Source: Oscillospiraceae bacterium (GTDB lineage Bacteria > Bacillota > Clostridia > Oscillospirales > Acutalibacteraceae). From it: DNA of 64,000 nucleotides. The DNA is taken from assembly GCA_012520505.1 (NCBI GenBank), contig JAAYOC010000017.1:1-64000 (forward strand). The letters run 5' to 3'. Below, in pieces: positions 19,112-29,274 of the stretch. Each line of letters opens with the position of its first letter. The stretch's first letter is position 1. The position numbers and the translations under genes were made by a program. The notes under the pieces are model-generated. The model saw only the letters and a list, made by a program, of their open reading frames with translations, was not told the DNA's origin and did not search any database.

Positions 19112-20083
19112 CTAATCCGCCTTAAGTTGTCTTATATCTGCTCCGATAAATTCAAGCATTTGATAATCTCCTATTAAACGAGAATATACCCTTGGATTAT
19201 ACTTGTCTCCTATTTCGTCATAAAGAAGATTTGTGTTGATAATTGTCGGAAGTCCTGAAAGAATTCTTGTATTTATAATATTATACACTGTTGCGATAGT
19301 AAATTGAGTCGAAAATTCTGAACCCAAATCATCAAGAATTAAAAGGTCAACTGTAAGCACTTGTTCCTCTGGCGATTCATCAAAATTTATTTTTCCAAAC
19401 TTTTCTTTTTCAAGTTTTGAAAATAGATTTCCGGCAGAAGAATAAATAACATTGTAACCTTTTTCAACAACTACATTCGCAATTGCAAGAGACAAATGTG
19501 TCTTTCCAAGTCCTGTATTTCCATACATTAAAATACTCGGTGAATCTTTCGAAAAATCTTCCGCCCAATTTTTGCAGTAATTATAAATTTGGCTCATTCG
19601 CTCCCTTGCATTTGCACCGGTTGTCTCATCAATAAATCCATTGTAAAAGTCAAGAGAAAAATTAGCAAAAGTTGATTCCTTTGCCGGAGCACACGAACAA
19701 AGATTTTCAAGTTGAAGTTGTTTTACAAGCGATTTAAAGCATTCACAATAATAGTTTCCTTTTTCTCCTGTATCTTCACATTCAGGACAAGTGTAATGTA
19801 TTTCAAGAGTATCCTCAGGAAGTCCAAAACTTTTTAAAATTTCTATTCGCTGTGCTTTAAGAGCAATACTTTGATTCTTTAAATTTTCAATTATTTCTGT
19901 TCCTTTATTACCAAGCATTACTGCACGAAAAGCATCTATTCCTGATTTTTTTATTTTTTCATTAACTTCTTTAAGCTCTGGCGACACAGTCTCAAGCTCA
20001 AGCCGTTTTCTTTCTGCATCCTTTTCTGCTGCTTCACGTCTGCTCGCAATTATTGCTCTTGCACGTTCAACATTATTTGCCAT
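19112..20083 (-). CDS. DnaI/DnaC-like helicase loader ATPase
   Basis: Zn-finger-like CPECEDTGEKGNYYCEC; Walker A YGNTGLGKTHLSLAIA; Walker B LLILDDLGSE. Confidence 0.92.
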   Translation of the reverse strand: MANNVERARAIIASRREAAEKDAERKRLELETVSPELKEVNEKIKKSGIDAFRAVMLGNKGTEIIENLKNQSIALKAQRIEILKSFGLPEDTLEIHYTCPECEDTGEKGNYYCECFKSLVKQLQLENLCSCAPAKESTFANFSLDFYNGFIDETTGANARERMSQIYNYCKNWAEDFSKDSPSILMYGNTGLGKTHLSLAIANVVVEKGYNVIYSSAGNLFSKLEKEKFGKINFDESPEEQVLTVDLLILDDLGSEFSTQFTIATVYNIINTRILSGLPTIINTNLLYDEIGDKYNPRVYSRLIGDYQMLEFIGADIRQLKAD

Positions 20084-21149
20084 TCCTTTGTCTCCTCTTG
20101 TACTCTATCGGCGCCTGTGCACTCAGTCGCACCTTTTCTGAATCATATGATATGTTTTTGTTATTGCCGTTACCCTTTTTATTATTGCCATTACCAAAAT
20201 TTCTCACATTATTATTTTTACCATTTGCTTGTGAGTTGTTTTTGCCATTTTCTTTATCCTTAATTACATCTTCCGGTGTTTTGTAATCATTCGCTTTCCA
20301 ACTCTCAAGAATCGTATTCATATATCTAAATTCCGGCTTATTTATCTTTTCAATTGTAAGCTCATACGCATAATGAATAAGTTCAAAAGACTGTTTGTTT
20401 ACATTACGCCATTTTTTAAGGAACGAAAATCTAAAATCAGTATACCTTGGTGGATCCACGGTAAACATGGCTTCAAACTTTTTCCACATTCTCTCGTCTG
20501 CTCTAAGTTCCTTAATTTTCTCATCGACTAAATCTAGATTATTTATACCTTCATTTGCCCAATCTTTACCGACTGCAAACGCATAAGCTAAAGAAGGTTT
20601 TCCATTTTTTATACAATATTCAAGTATAGTTAAAATTACTTCCGGTGGAAGACAATAATCATCATGAAGCATAATTATTTTCGCTTGATCAGAGTAACCA
20701 ATAGTTCTTCCAAGCTTAATTTGAACTTCATTAAACAATGCTTTTAAAGTAGTATCTTCTAAAAGTCTTGCTGCAATTTGCTCATAGGTCGGTTGAATTA
20801 CCGGGGCATCTATAACGGTTGTCGCAGTCTTTGTTTTTTCTGTTTGTATTGATTTTTCTTTTTGCTTTTTCTGCTCTGTTTGTTTTTCATTTTTTACTTG
20901 AAAAGAGTCGCCATCTCTTAAAATTATTCCTTCAGAAATCCAATATGACATTGCATCTTTTACATCTGCCACAGACATACCCGTGCCGGATGATATTTTC
21001 TTTTCATCAACATCTTCATCGTTATGTCTTAAAACATAAATAAACACCTTTAGCTGCTGCCCGCTAAGCCTTGTTAGATGCTCATCTACAAGGCAAGCAG
21101 GAACTGCAAAGATGCTATTCCACATTGCTGAATTTATTTTAAACCCCAT
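20073..21149 (-). CDS. DnaD domain protein
   Basis: DnaD-like helical domains and IIKDKE-type C-terminus with an N/G/K-rich tail; overlaps the helicase loader. Confidence 0.8.
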   Translation of the reverse strand: MGFKINSAMWNSIFAVPACLVDEHLTRLSGQQLKVFIYVLRHNDEDVDEKKISSGTGMSVADVKDAMSYWISEGIILRDGDSFQVKNEKQTEQKKQKEKSIQTEKTKTATTVIDAPVIQPTYEQIAARLLEDTTLKALFNEVQIKLGRTIGYSDQAKIIMLHDDYCLPPEVILTILEYCIKNGKPSLAYAFAVGKDWANEGINNLDLVDEKIKELRADERMWKKFEAMFTVDPPRYTDFRFSFLKKWRNVNKQSFELIHYAYELTIEKINKPEFRYMNTILESWKANDYKTPEDVIKDKENGKNNSQANGKNNNVRNFGNGNNKKGNGNNKNISYDSEKVRLSAQAPIEYKRRQRNGK

Positions 21150-21170
21150 TATTTTCTCCCCTATAAAACG

Positions 21171-21197
21171 CTTGCACGCCCCCCTCGGGCGCGTGCT
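21171..21197 (-). other. GC-rich hairpin in the dnaD 5' leader
   Basis: GCACGCCCCCCTCGGGCGCGTGC stem in an otherwise AT-rich intergenic region. Confidence 0.5.
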
Positions 21198-21428
21198 AAT
21201 TATTATAAAATATTATACCGGAAAAGTCTATTATCAACCCCTACAAAACTGACCTAAAATTTTTATAAACCCACGACATATTGTGGAACTCAGTTTTAAG
21301 AAAACTATTATTTAAAGTGGTTGACTTTACAGCACAAAAAATATCATAATAATATCAGGTGTAACTTCAAAAGTTATGACTACTAAACGACAAAAATTAA
21401 ATTAAATCTACAGTTTTGAGGTGTTAAT

Positions 21429-21752
21429 ATGATTGTCAATTTTGATTCCATACCTGAAGAAAAAATTGAGAATTTTGTAGGTGGAGAAGGTCATGTACTT
21501 GCAAAACGTTATATTGATAATGCAGGCAAAATTATGAAACTTACTCTCCCCATTGGATCATCTGTCGGTCTCCATGTTCATGCTGACAATCAAGAAATTG
21601 CGTACATTATTTCCGGAACCGGCACTCACCTTTACAATGGTAAAAAGGAAGAAATTGTTCCGGGAGTTGCAGTTTATTGTCCAAAAGGGCAAGAGCATAG
21701 TATAATCAATACAGGCAACGAAGATCTTATTTTCATTGCTGTTGTAATGTAA
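21429..21752 (+). CDS. Cupin domain protein
   Basis: Cupin motifs GLHVHADNQEIAYIISGTGTHLYNGK and YCPKGQEHSIINTGNEDLIFIAVV. Confidence 0.92.
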   Translation: MIVNFDSIPEEKIENFVGGEGHVLAKRYIDNAGKIMKLTLPIGSSVGLHVHADNQEIAYIISGTGTHLYNGKKEEIVPGVAVYCPKGQEHSIINTGNEDLIFIAVVM

Positions 21753-21900
21753 CACCATGCTTTAACGGCGATATTTGTAAAATTCATTTTGTTAGAAAAT
21801 TTGTTAGAAAATAAGGTTTTTAAAAAAATTGTTAAAATTTTTCATTAAAAAGATTTATTTAAGTTTGCCTAAATTTATTTTTAAGTTAATTTTAAAAAAG

Positions 21901-21928
21901 AAGTCCTACGAAAATAGGACTTTTTTTT
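21901..21928 (+). terminator. Bidirectional terminator
   Basis: AAGTCCTA-cgaaaa-TAGGACTT + T8; convergent genes on both sides. Confidence 0.88.
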
Positions 21929-21937
21929 ATTAAAAAA

Positions 21938-22393
21938 TTAATTATCGCTTTTAAACTCAACCAATTTATCACCTTCATATCTAAGGGTCATATTGATTGT
22001 TTTTTTATTTTCTAACATTTCTTTTAAAAAATGTATGTCTCCCTCCCACATTGGTAGATCTAAAACCTCCGTTTTTGGAATCCATTTAAGTTCTCCCTCA
22101 GCTGAGTTTATAAGTTCACCTATAAAAGCTGTGCCTTTGTAAAGATACATTGCTTCATTTTCCCATTTGTCAGAGAAAAAGTTTACAATTCCATAAAAAT
22201 GCCAGTCCGTCAGGGTAAGACCTGTCTCCTCTTTTACCTCTCTGACAAGACATTCTTCCGGAGTTTCATTTTCTTCAAATTTTCCGCCAACACCTACCCA
22301 TTTACCTTCATTTAAATCGTTTTCTTTTTTGTTTCTAAAGAGCATTAGGTATTTGTCGTCTTTTTCAATATAGCAAAGTGTTGTGTTAATCAT
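21938..22393 (-). CDS. NUDIX hydrolase (8-oxo-dGTP diphosphatase-like)
   Basis: Nudix box GGKFEENETPEECLVREVKEETGL. Confidence 0.94.
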   Translation of the reverse strand: MINTTLCYIEKDDKYLMLFRNKKENDLNEGKWVGVGGKFEENETPEECLVREVKEETGLTLTDWHFYGIVNFFSDKWENEAMYLYKGTAFIGELINSAEGELKWIPKTEVLDLPMWEGDIHFLKEMLENKKTINMTLRYEGDKLVEFKSDN

Positions 22394-22395
22394 AA

Positions 22396-23364
22396 TTAAA
22401 GAATTTTTGCACGAAGCTCATCATCACTAAGTGGTGAAAGGTCTGCCGGTGCAATGTCAAACATAGTTATACATCCATATTCGCCACGAACATATTTCTT
22501 ATTTACTGCACGAGCAAGTGCTAAAAGAGCACTACTTGTAAATTCAGGATTTGAATCAAGAGTAAGTCTATATTCTATAGTATGAGTTTTTTCGCTCGTT
22601 TTACCTGTTCTAATAACCATTCCGCCATGTGAAAATTCGCTATAATTTTTCCGGAATTCTTCTGCAGTTACAAATGTTACTGTTGTATCATAATCAGCAA
22701 AATAATTTGGCATTGTCCTAATTTCATTCTCAATTTTTGTTTTATCCGCACTTTCTGTAACAACTACAAAACATTCTCTTCTATGCCTTTGTCTTGCAGT
22801 AAGTTCAGGCATTTTACCCGTTCTAACAGCCTCTACAGCTTCTTCAATTGGTACGGTATACTGGCAAGCATCAAGTACACCGTCTATTGTTTTAATTACA
22901 TTTGAATGTCCTTGTGACACACCTTTTCCCCAGAAAGTATAGTCTTTTCCTTCCGGTAAAACTGCTGACGCATAAAGACGATTTACAGAGAAAAGACCCG
23001 GATCCCAACCACCTGCAATGAGTGCAACGTGACCACTTTCTTTTGCTACTTTATCTACAGTCGCAAAATGTAAAGGAATCTTCGCATGAGTATCAAAACT
23101 GTCTACAACATTAAAATTTTTCGTAAGTTCCGGTGTCATTTCTAAAAGTTCTGTAGCACTACCTCCGCAAACTATAAGAACATCTATTTTATCCTTATAA
23201 TCTAAAATGTCATTTACAGAATAAACCGGAACACCGGATTTTGTTTGAATAGTGGCAGGATCCCTACGCGTAAAAACGCAGAGAAGCTCTATATCTTTAT
23301 GAAATTTTACTGAGGTTTCAACACCGCGACCAATGTTGCCATACCCATAAATTGCTATTTTCAT
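22396..23364 (-). CDS. ddh: meso-Diaminopimelate D-dehydrogenase
   Basis: IAIYGYGNIGRGVE, AGGWDPGLFSVNRLYA, WGKGVSQGHSNVIK. Confidence 0.94.
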   Translation of the reverse strand: MKIAIYGYGNIGRGVETSVKFHKDIELLCVFTRRDPATIQTKSGVPVYSVNDILDYKDKIDVLIVCGGSATELLEMTPELTKNFNVVDSFDTHAKIPLHFATVDKVAKESGHVALIAGGWDPGLFSVNRLYASAVLPEGKDYTFWGKGVSQGHSNVIKTIDGVLDACQYTVPIEEAVEAVRTGKMPELTARQRHRRECFVVVTESADKTKIENEIRTMPNYFADYDTTVTFVTAEEFRKNYSEFSHGGMVIRTGKTSEKTHTIEYRLTLDSNPEFTSSALLALARAVNKKYVRGEYGCITMFDIAPADLSPLSDDELRAKIL

Positions 23365-25268
23365 TTATGTCTCCGTTCCGTTTTAAGTATTCCAAGAGAA
23401 TTAATTACTGCTACAAGCATAACACCTACATCGCCAAAGATAGCAAGCCACATATCAATAATTCCAAATGCACCTAAAATTAGCAACAATAATTTAACTC
23501 CTATAGCAAAAAAGATGTTCTGTTTTACTATTTTATTTGTCTTTTTTGCTATATTAATTGCATCAATAAGTCTTGTTGGTTCATCGGTCATTAAAACAAC
23601 GTCTGCCGCTTCAATTGCAGCATCTGATCCTATTTCACCCATTGCAATTCCTATGTCTGCACGAGCTAAAACTGGTGCATCATTTATTCCATCGCCAACA
23701 AAAACTACGTTTCCACCTTCATGCTTTGCCTTCATAATCTCTTCCATTTTTTTAACCTTATGATGTGGAAGAAGGTCTGCATAATAATATTTCAGACCAA
23801 CTTGGTCTGCAACAGCCCTAGCACTTTCTTCATTGTCTCCTGAAAGCATTATTGTTCTTTTAATCCCCATTTGAGCTAATTTGAGAACTGTTTGTCTCGC
23901 ATCTTCTTTAATTTCATCTGAAATTATAATGCAGCCCACATATTCACCGTTAGCAGCAACATATACCTTTGTACCATACGAAAAAATTTCTGTAAAATTT
24001 ATGTTTGCGGCTTTTAACAACTTTGGATTTCCGACAAGAATTAAATAGCCTGAAACTATGGCTGTTATACCATGACCTGGAATTTCCCTATAATTTTTAA
24101 TGCTTTCTTTTGGTGCTACAAGTCCTCCTCTCGCCCTATTTGCTTCAACAATTGACTGTGCAATTGGGTGAGTAGAAAGAGATTCTGCGCTTGCCGCAAG
24201 TAAAAGAAGTTGCTCTTCAGTAAAATCATTTGCGGTCTTAACTTCAGTTACTCTAAATGTTCCCTTTGTCAAAGTTCCTGTCTTATCAAATACAACGGTA
24301 TTTACGTTGTTGAGGGCTTCAAGATAGTTACTTCCTTTAATGAGAATTCCTCGCCTACTTGCAGCTCCAAGTCCTCCAAAAAAAGTGAGAGGGATTGATA
24401 TTACAAGAGCACAAGGACATGAAATTACAAGAAATATGAGCCCTCTATAAATCCATTTTGCAAAATTATTGAAAATAAAGCCGGGAACAAGTGCAATTAT
24501 AATTGCAGCGAAAACGACTGCAGGGGTATAATATCTTGCAAATTTAGTTATAAATTTCTCAGCCGGTGCCTTTTTATCTACCGCCTCTTTTACAAGATTT
24601 ATAATCTTTGAAACTGTTGAATTTGAAAATTCTTCCGTTACTTTAATTTCAAGAGCTCCATTTTTATTTATACATCCGGAAAGAACAGAATCTCCGATAC
24701 CTATTGCTCTTGGAACAGATTCACCGGTTAAAGCCGATGTGTCAATCACTGACATACCATCCCTAACAATTCCATCTAAAGGAATTCTCTCTCCCGGACG
24801 AACAACAATTGTTTCACCAATTTTTACTTCTGCCGGATGAACAGCAAAAATTGTATCTCTCTTTACATAAGCAACATCAGGACGAATATCCATAAGTTTT
24901 TCAATTGAACGTGTTGATTTATCTACGGCAATATCTTGAAGAAGCTCACCAATTTGATAAAAAAGCATTACCGCTACCGCTTCCGGATATTCACCGATTA
25001 TAAATGCTCCAATAGTTGAAACCGACATAAGAAAATATTCATCAAAAATCTTACCATGGGTAATATTTTTTAATGCTCCTATAACTACATCAATTCCGAG
25101 AAAAATGTATGCAACTATAAATACCGGAAATGAAAGCCATTGCGGTACTGATGGAAGTTTAAAAAATAAAATACCTAACAGGAAAACAGCTGTACCGATT
25201 GCGATTTTCGCTATTCTCACCTTAGGTGTATCTTCATTTTCATGTACATGTATATGTGTATGTGCCAT
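23361..25268 (-). CDS. Heavy-metal translocating P-type ATPase (Zn/Cd type)
   Basis: CPC motif VISCPCALVISIPL, DKTGTLTKG, GDGINDAPVL; His-rich N-terminus MAHTHIHVHENED. Confidence 0.95.
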   Translation of the reverse strand: MAHTHIHVHENEDTPKVRIAKIAIGTAVFLLGILFFKLPSVPQWLSFPVFIVAYIFLGIDVVIGALKNITHGKIFDEYFLMSVSTIGAFIIGEYPEAVAVMLFYQIGELLQDIAVDKSTRSIEKLMDIRPDVAYVKRDTIFAVHPAEVKIGETIVVRPGERIPLDGIVRDGMSVIDTSALTGESVPRAIGIGDSVLSGCINKNGALEIKVTEEFSNSTVSKIINLVKEAVDKKAPAEKFITKFARYYTPAVVFAAIIIALVPGFIFNNFAKWIYRGLIFLVISCPCALVISIPLTFFGGLGAASRRGILIKGSNYLEALNNVNTVVFDKTGTLTKGTFRVTEVKTANDFTEEQLLLLAASAESLSTHPIAQSIVEANRARGGLVAPKESIKNYREIPGHGITAIVSGYLILVGNPKLLKAANINFTEIFSYGTKVYVAANGEYVGCIIISDEIKEDARQTVLKLAQMGIKRTIMLSGDNEESARAVADQVGLKYYYADLLPHHKVKKMEEIMKAKHEGGNVVFVGDGINDAPVLARADIGIAMGEIGSDAAIEAADVVLMTDEPTRLIDAINIAKKTNKIVKQNIFFAIGVKLLLLILGAFGIIDMWLAIFGDVGVMLVAVINSLGILKTERRHK

Positions 25269-25470
25269 ACTAGAGGGTCCTTTTCCTTTGAAGTGGAGTT
25301 TTTACTAGTTCTTACTTAGGTTACTTATTAGTTTATTATATGCAAAGCTTTTAATCAACTCAAAAATATGTTAATTTTTTACTTTCTTCAGCAAAACAAT
25401 TTTATAAAAGTTGAAAAGAATATCCGAAGAATGTAAAATAGTGCCATAATAAAATCTGAGAGGAAAACTT

Positions 25471-26172
25471 ATGGAACATTATTTGGGTGTAATTGTAAAT
25501 ACAGTTTTAGTCTTGACCGGCAGTTTTATTGGTCTTATAATCAAAAAAGGCATTTCAACTAAAATTATTGATACAGTTATGCAGACAATCGCTCTTTGTG
25601 TAATTGCAATTGCAATAATAGGAATTCTAAAAAGTGAAAATCAGCTTGTAATGATTCTTTCCATGATTTTTGGAGTAATTATAGGAACTCTCCTTGACCT
25701 TGATGGTAAAATTACAAAATTTGGCGATTGGCTTAATAAAAAAGTTAAAAAAAATGACGGCTTAGATAACAAAGTTTCAATTACTGAAGGATTTGTTTCA
25801 GCTTCACTTCTCTTTTGTATAGGTGCTATGACAATTGTAGGTTCTATAAACGCAGGAGTCCTCGGTGATAACCAAATGCTTTATGCTAAATCCTTAATGG
25901 ATGGTATTGCCGCAATAGTTCTTACAGCCTCACTTGGTATAGGAGTTATGTTCTCTTCCTTATTTATTCTTTTATTTCAAGGTGCACTCGTGACACTTGC
26001 AATCTTTCTCGGAAGTTTTCTTTCAGATTATATGATTGCTGAACTTGTATGCACAGGTTCTGTTATGATTCTTGCAATCGGTCTTAATATGCTGGGAATT
26101 ACAAAAATAAAAGTTGCAAACTTAATGCCTGCTTTAATTTTTGTTCCGTTACTTTGTATGGTGATAAAATAA
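25471..26172 (+). CDS. DUF554 family membrane protein
   Basis: LGVIVNTVLVLTGSFIGLIIKKGI, LLFCIGAMTIVGSINAG. Confidence 0.88.
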   Translation: MEHYLGVIVNTVLVLTGSFIGLIIKKGISTKIIDTVMQTIALCVIAIAIIGILKSENQLVMILSMIFGVIIGTLLDLDGKITKFGDWLNKKVKKNDGLDNKVSITEGFVSASLLFCIGAMTIVGSINAGVLGDNQMLYAKSLMDGIAAIVLTASLGIGVMFSSLFILLFQGALVTLAIFLGSFLSDYMIAELVCTGSVMILAIGLNMLGITKIKVANLMPALIFVPLLCMVIK

Positions 26173-26260
26173 TCAAAAAAACATATAAAATATAAAAATA
26201 TTTACGGAATTTATGGAACGTAAAAAATGATACAACAAATAGTATATTAAGATATATACA

Positions 26261-26296
26261 AAAAAGATGCTCAGCGACTACATTGAGCATCTTTTT
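26261..26296. terminator. Bidirectional terminator
   Basis: AAAAAGATGCTCA ... TGAGCATCTTTTT, perfect 13-bp stem. Confidence 0.85.
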
Positions 26297-26401
26297 ATCT
26301 TTTTCTCTTTTTATCTTACTATCTCGTTTTGCTTTCTCAACTTTTTTACTATTTATCGTTTTGCTATAGCTTCTTTTTTATTGTCTCATTATTTTATTGC
26401 T

Positions 26402-27409
26402 CTAATATCTTCTTAATATCTTTGTATATTTAAACTTCATAATCTTATCAAATGGTATTTTAAGCGGTGGCCATGAAAGAAGAAATGTAAGAACTACAGC
26501 ACAAGCAAGAAAAGCCCATGCACCGCCTTTCGACATAACAAAATCACCAAAACCTAAATCCATTAAAATATAAAGAATTGGTCTGTGAATAAAATATATT
26601 GGAAGTGTCGCGGCACCAATATATGACAACTTGTTTTCCTTATTTGGCAATACACAAATTATTGCAAATGATATTACTGCTCCAAGTATATATTGAATTA
26701 TTCTCGATAATAATCCAACTAAATCGCTACCCATTTTCTCATATGAAAGCCTCGCTACAAGAGCTGGTCTAAGTGAATAAAACTGATTGGTAAATATAAA
26801 CGAAAGAGCAACAAAGGCAATTATTATGATTAATGAAATAATTCTAAATGCCGGTTTTCTTGAAACCTCTGCAATCTTGTTACTATCAAGATAAAAGCCA
26901 AGCAAAAAGATTGGGAAAAATACAATAATTCTTGAAAGAGAAAATACATCGCCTATTCCGGATTCAAATCCTGCGAGAAGAGAAATTATAGTTGTTATTA
27001 GAATAAGAATTTGAGGTTTAATTCCTCTAAGTGCGTATGTTAAGCAGAGAAATACTGCCATTGCCAGCATATACCAAGGTATTCCTTGTTCATAAAAAAG
27101 TCTGAATGCACTATTATGTCCAAATGATATTCTCACAATGAAAATTACAAATTTAAGAAGTACATACAACAGTAAATATGAAATTACCCTATCTATTCGC
27201 AGTTTGTCATTTTTAATTGAAGATTTGGCAAAAAGACCTGATACAAATACAAAAAGCGGCATATGAAAAGTGTAAATTATTACAAACATACTTCTCATAA
27301 CTTCACTGCTTCCGGTATATTGAGTAACAAAATGTCCCATTACAACTGAAACAATTAGTAATACTTTTACATTATCCCAAAGATATATTCTAGTCTTAGT
27401 CTTTCCCAT
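26402..27409 (-). CDS. Acyltransferase 3 family membrane protein
   Basis: N-terminal YLWDNVKVLLIVSVVMGHF, FHMPLFVFVSGLFAK; about 10 TM segments. Confidence 0.88.
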   Translation of the reverse strand: MGKTKTRIYLWDNVKVLLIVSVVMGHFVTQYTGSSEVMRSMFVIIYTFHMPLFVFVSGLFAKSSIKNDKLRIDRVISYLLLYVLLKFVIFIVRISFGHNSAFRLFYEQGIPWYMLAMAVFLCLTYALRGIKPQILILITTIISLLAGFESGIGDVFSLSRIIVFFPIFLLGFYLDSNKIAEVSRKPAFRIISLIIIIAFVALSFIFTNQFYSLRPALVARLSYEKMGSDLVGLLSRIIQYILGAVISFAIICVLPNKENKLSYIGAATLPIYFIHRPILYILMDLGFGDFVMSKGGAWAFLACAVVLTFLLSWPPLKIPFDKIMKFKYTKILRRY

Positions 27410-27503
27410 TTTATCACTCCTGTTTGAGCATTTCTGCTTTGAACAACACCTATTTGAATATGTTTGTTCTGAGTACCTTCATCTTAAACACATTAAAACA
27501 TGT

Positions 27504-28454
27504 CTATTTCAAAAAGCCTTGAATGATAACCTCTTCTGCTTCTTCCTCTGAAAGTCCAAAAGTTTGAAGTTTAACAAGCTGATCGGAATTAATTTTTCCT
27601 ATTGCAGCTTCATGAACAATCTGTGCATCCGGATGGTTGGCGGAAATTGCAGGTATTGAAGATATCTTTGCATTATTCATAATAATTGAATCGCACTGTA
27701 TATGTGCAGAACAAGAATTATTACCTACTGCATTTGGATAAAATATCTGTGTTGAATTATCCTTGCCAACAGTTCTTGAAATTATCTGTGCTGATGAACC
27801 CTCTCCGTTTAAATTTACAATCATATCTGTTTTTGCGATCTGATCGCCATGAGTCATAAGCTTTTCAAGAATATAAAGCTTTGCATTTATTGCAAGATTT
27901 ACTTTTGTCTTTCTATAAGTTGAATCCACACCTTTAATCTGAACCATTTCCATTTCACAATATGAACCTTCTTCTTGATTCACCACTGTTACAGGATTTA
28001 AGATCCTTTTACCGTTACCATCTCCGTCACCATAATGTTTTTCAACATATTTCATATATGCATTTTTTCCAATATTAAAAGTATGAATTCCATCGTGCTG
28101 ACTATCATGGTTACCACAATTATGAATACCACAGCCGGCGATAATTGTAACCTCTGCACCTTCACCGATAAAGAAATCATTATAGACTGTTTCTACTATT
28201 CCTTCTTCTGTGATAATTACAGGCATATGAATTTCTTCACCTTTTGTGAAAGGTTTTACTAAAATATCTATTCCGGGCTTATCTGTCTTTTGACGAATTT
28301 CAACATTTGCTGACGAAGAACTTACAAGACCTTCACCATTTTTTCGAATACTAAGTGCGCCATCGGGAATTCCTGTAAGATCAGTAATTTCTGCTATCAT
28401 CATTCTGTCTACCGGTGTAAGAGTTGAGTCAAATTTAAAATCTAAAATATTCAT
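27504..28454 (-). CDS. SufB/SufD-like Fe-S scaffold protein (short, 316 aa)
   Basis: SufBD-like C-terminal region ANHPDAQIVHEAAIGKINSDQLVKLQTFGLSEEEAEEVIIQGFL; adjacent SufC. Confidence 0.9.
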   Translation of the reverse strand: MNILDFKFDSTLTPVDRMMIAEITDLTGIPDGALSIRKNGEGLVSSSSANVEIRQKTDKPGIDILVKPFTKGEEIHMPVIITEEGIVETVYNDFFIGEGAEVTIIAGCGIHNCGNHDSQHDGIHTFNIGKNAYMKYVEKHYGDGDGNGKRILNPVTVVNQEEGSYCEMEMVQIKGVDSTYRKTKVNLAINAKLYILEKLMTHGDQIAKTDMIVNLNGEGSSAQIISRTVGKDNSTQIFYPNAVGNNSCSAHIQCDSIIMNNAKISSIPAISANHPDAQIVHEAAIGKINSDQLVKLQTFGLSEEEAEEVIIQGFLK

Positions 28455-29191
28455 TCCTTTGCCTCCCCTCTAAGTGTACAGGCATCAGTAAATCTGCCAA
28501 ACTCTGAAAGAAGTTTTGGGAAGATTTCATCTTTTGGACCTTGAATCTGCACCTTACCGTCTGCAATAACTATTAACTCATCTGCAAGTTGCATAATTCT
28601 CTCTTGGTGGGAAATTATGATTATACTGTTATGCTCCGTTTTTGCAAGCCTTTTAAACGTATCTACAAGCATAGCAAAACTCCAAAGATCAATACCCGCT
28701 TCCGGTTCATCGTACATTGCAACATCTAATTCTCTAGCCATTAAAGTTGCAATTTCAATACGTTTAACCTCGCCACCTGAAAGACTTGAATCTACTTCTC
28801 TGTTTAAGTAATCCATTGAACAAAGACCAACCCTTGTAAGATATGAACAGCACTCATCTTCCGGGAGATCCTTACCGGCTGCAAGGCTCAAAAGACCTCT
28901 AACTGTGAGACCTTTAAAACGAGGTGGTTGTTGAAAAGCGTAACCAATTCCTAATTTCGCACGCTCGGTTATATTTAAATCTGTAATATCTTTTCCATTG
29001 TAGAAAATCTGACCGGAAGTCGGCTTTTCAATACCCATAATAAGTTTTGCAAGCGTTGACTTCCCGCCACCGTTTGGACCGGTTAAAACAATAACTTTCC
29101 CTTCATCTAGTGTTAGGTTTAAGTTATCTATTATTTCAAGTTGTCCTTCTTCACTATCAACAGTAAAAGATAGATTTTTGAGTTCTATCAT
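28451..29191 (-). CDS. sufC: Fe-S assembly ATPase SufC
   Basis: GPNGGGKSTLAKLIMG, SSLSGGEVKRIEIATLMARELDVAMYDEPEAGIDLWS. Confidence 0.93.
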   Translation of the reverse strand: MIELKNLSFTVDSEEGQLEIIDNLNLTLDEGKVIVLTGPNGGGKSTLAKLIMGIEKPTSGQIFYNGKDITDLNITERAKLGIGYAFQQPPRFKGLTVRGLLSLAAGKDLPEDECCSYLTRVGLCSMDYLNREVDSSLSGGEVKRIEIATLMARELDVAMYDEPEAGIDLWSFAMLVDTFKRLAKTEHNSIIIISHQERIMQLADELIVIADGKVQIQGPKDEIFPKLLSEFGRFTDACTLRGEAKE

Positions 29192-29274
29192 ATTTAAAGA
29201 CTCCTTATTTCATTACGGCAAAATACCTTTGAATTTTCTATTGCTCATTCCCTAATTACGCAGCTTACCTTATT

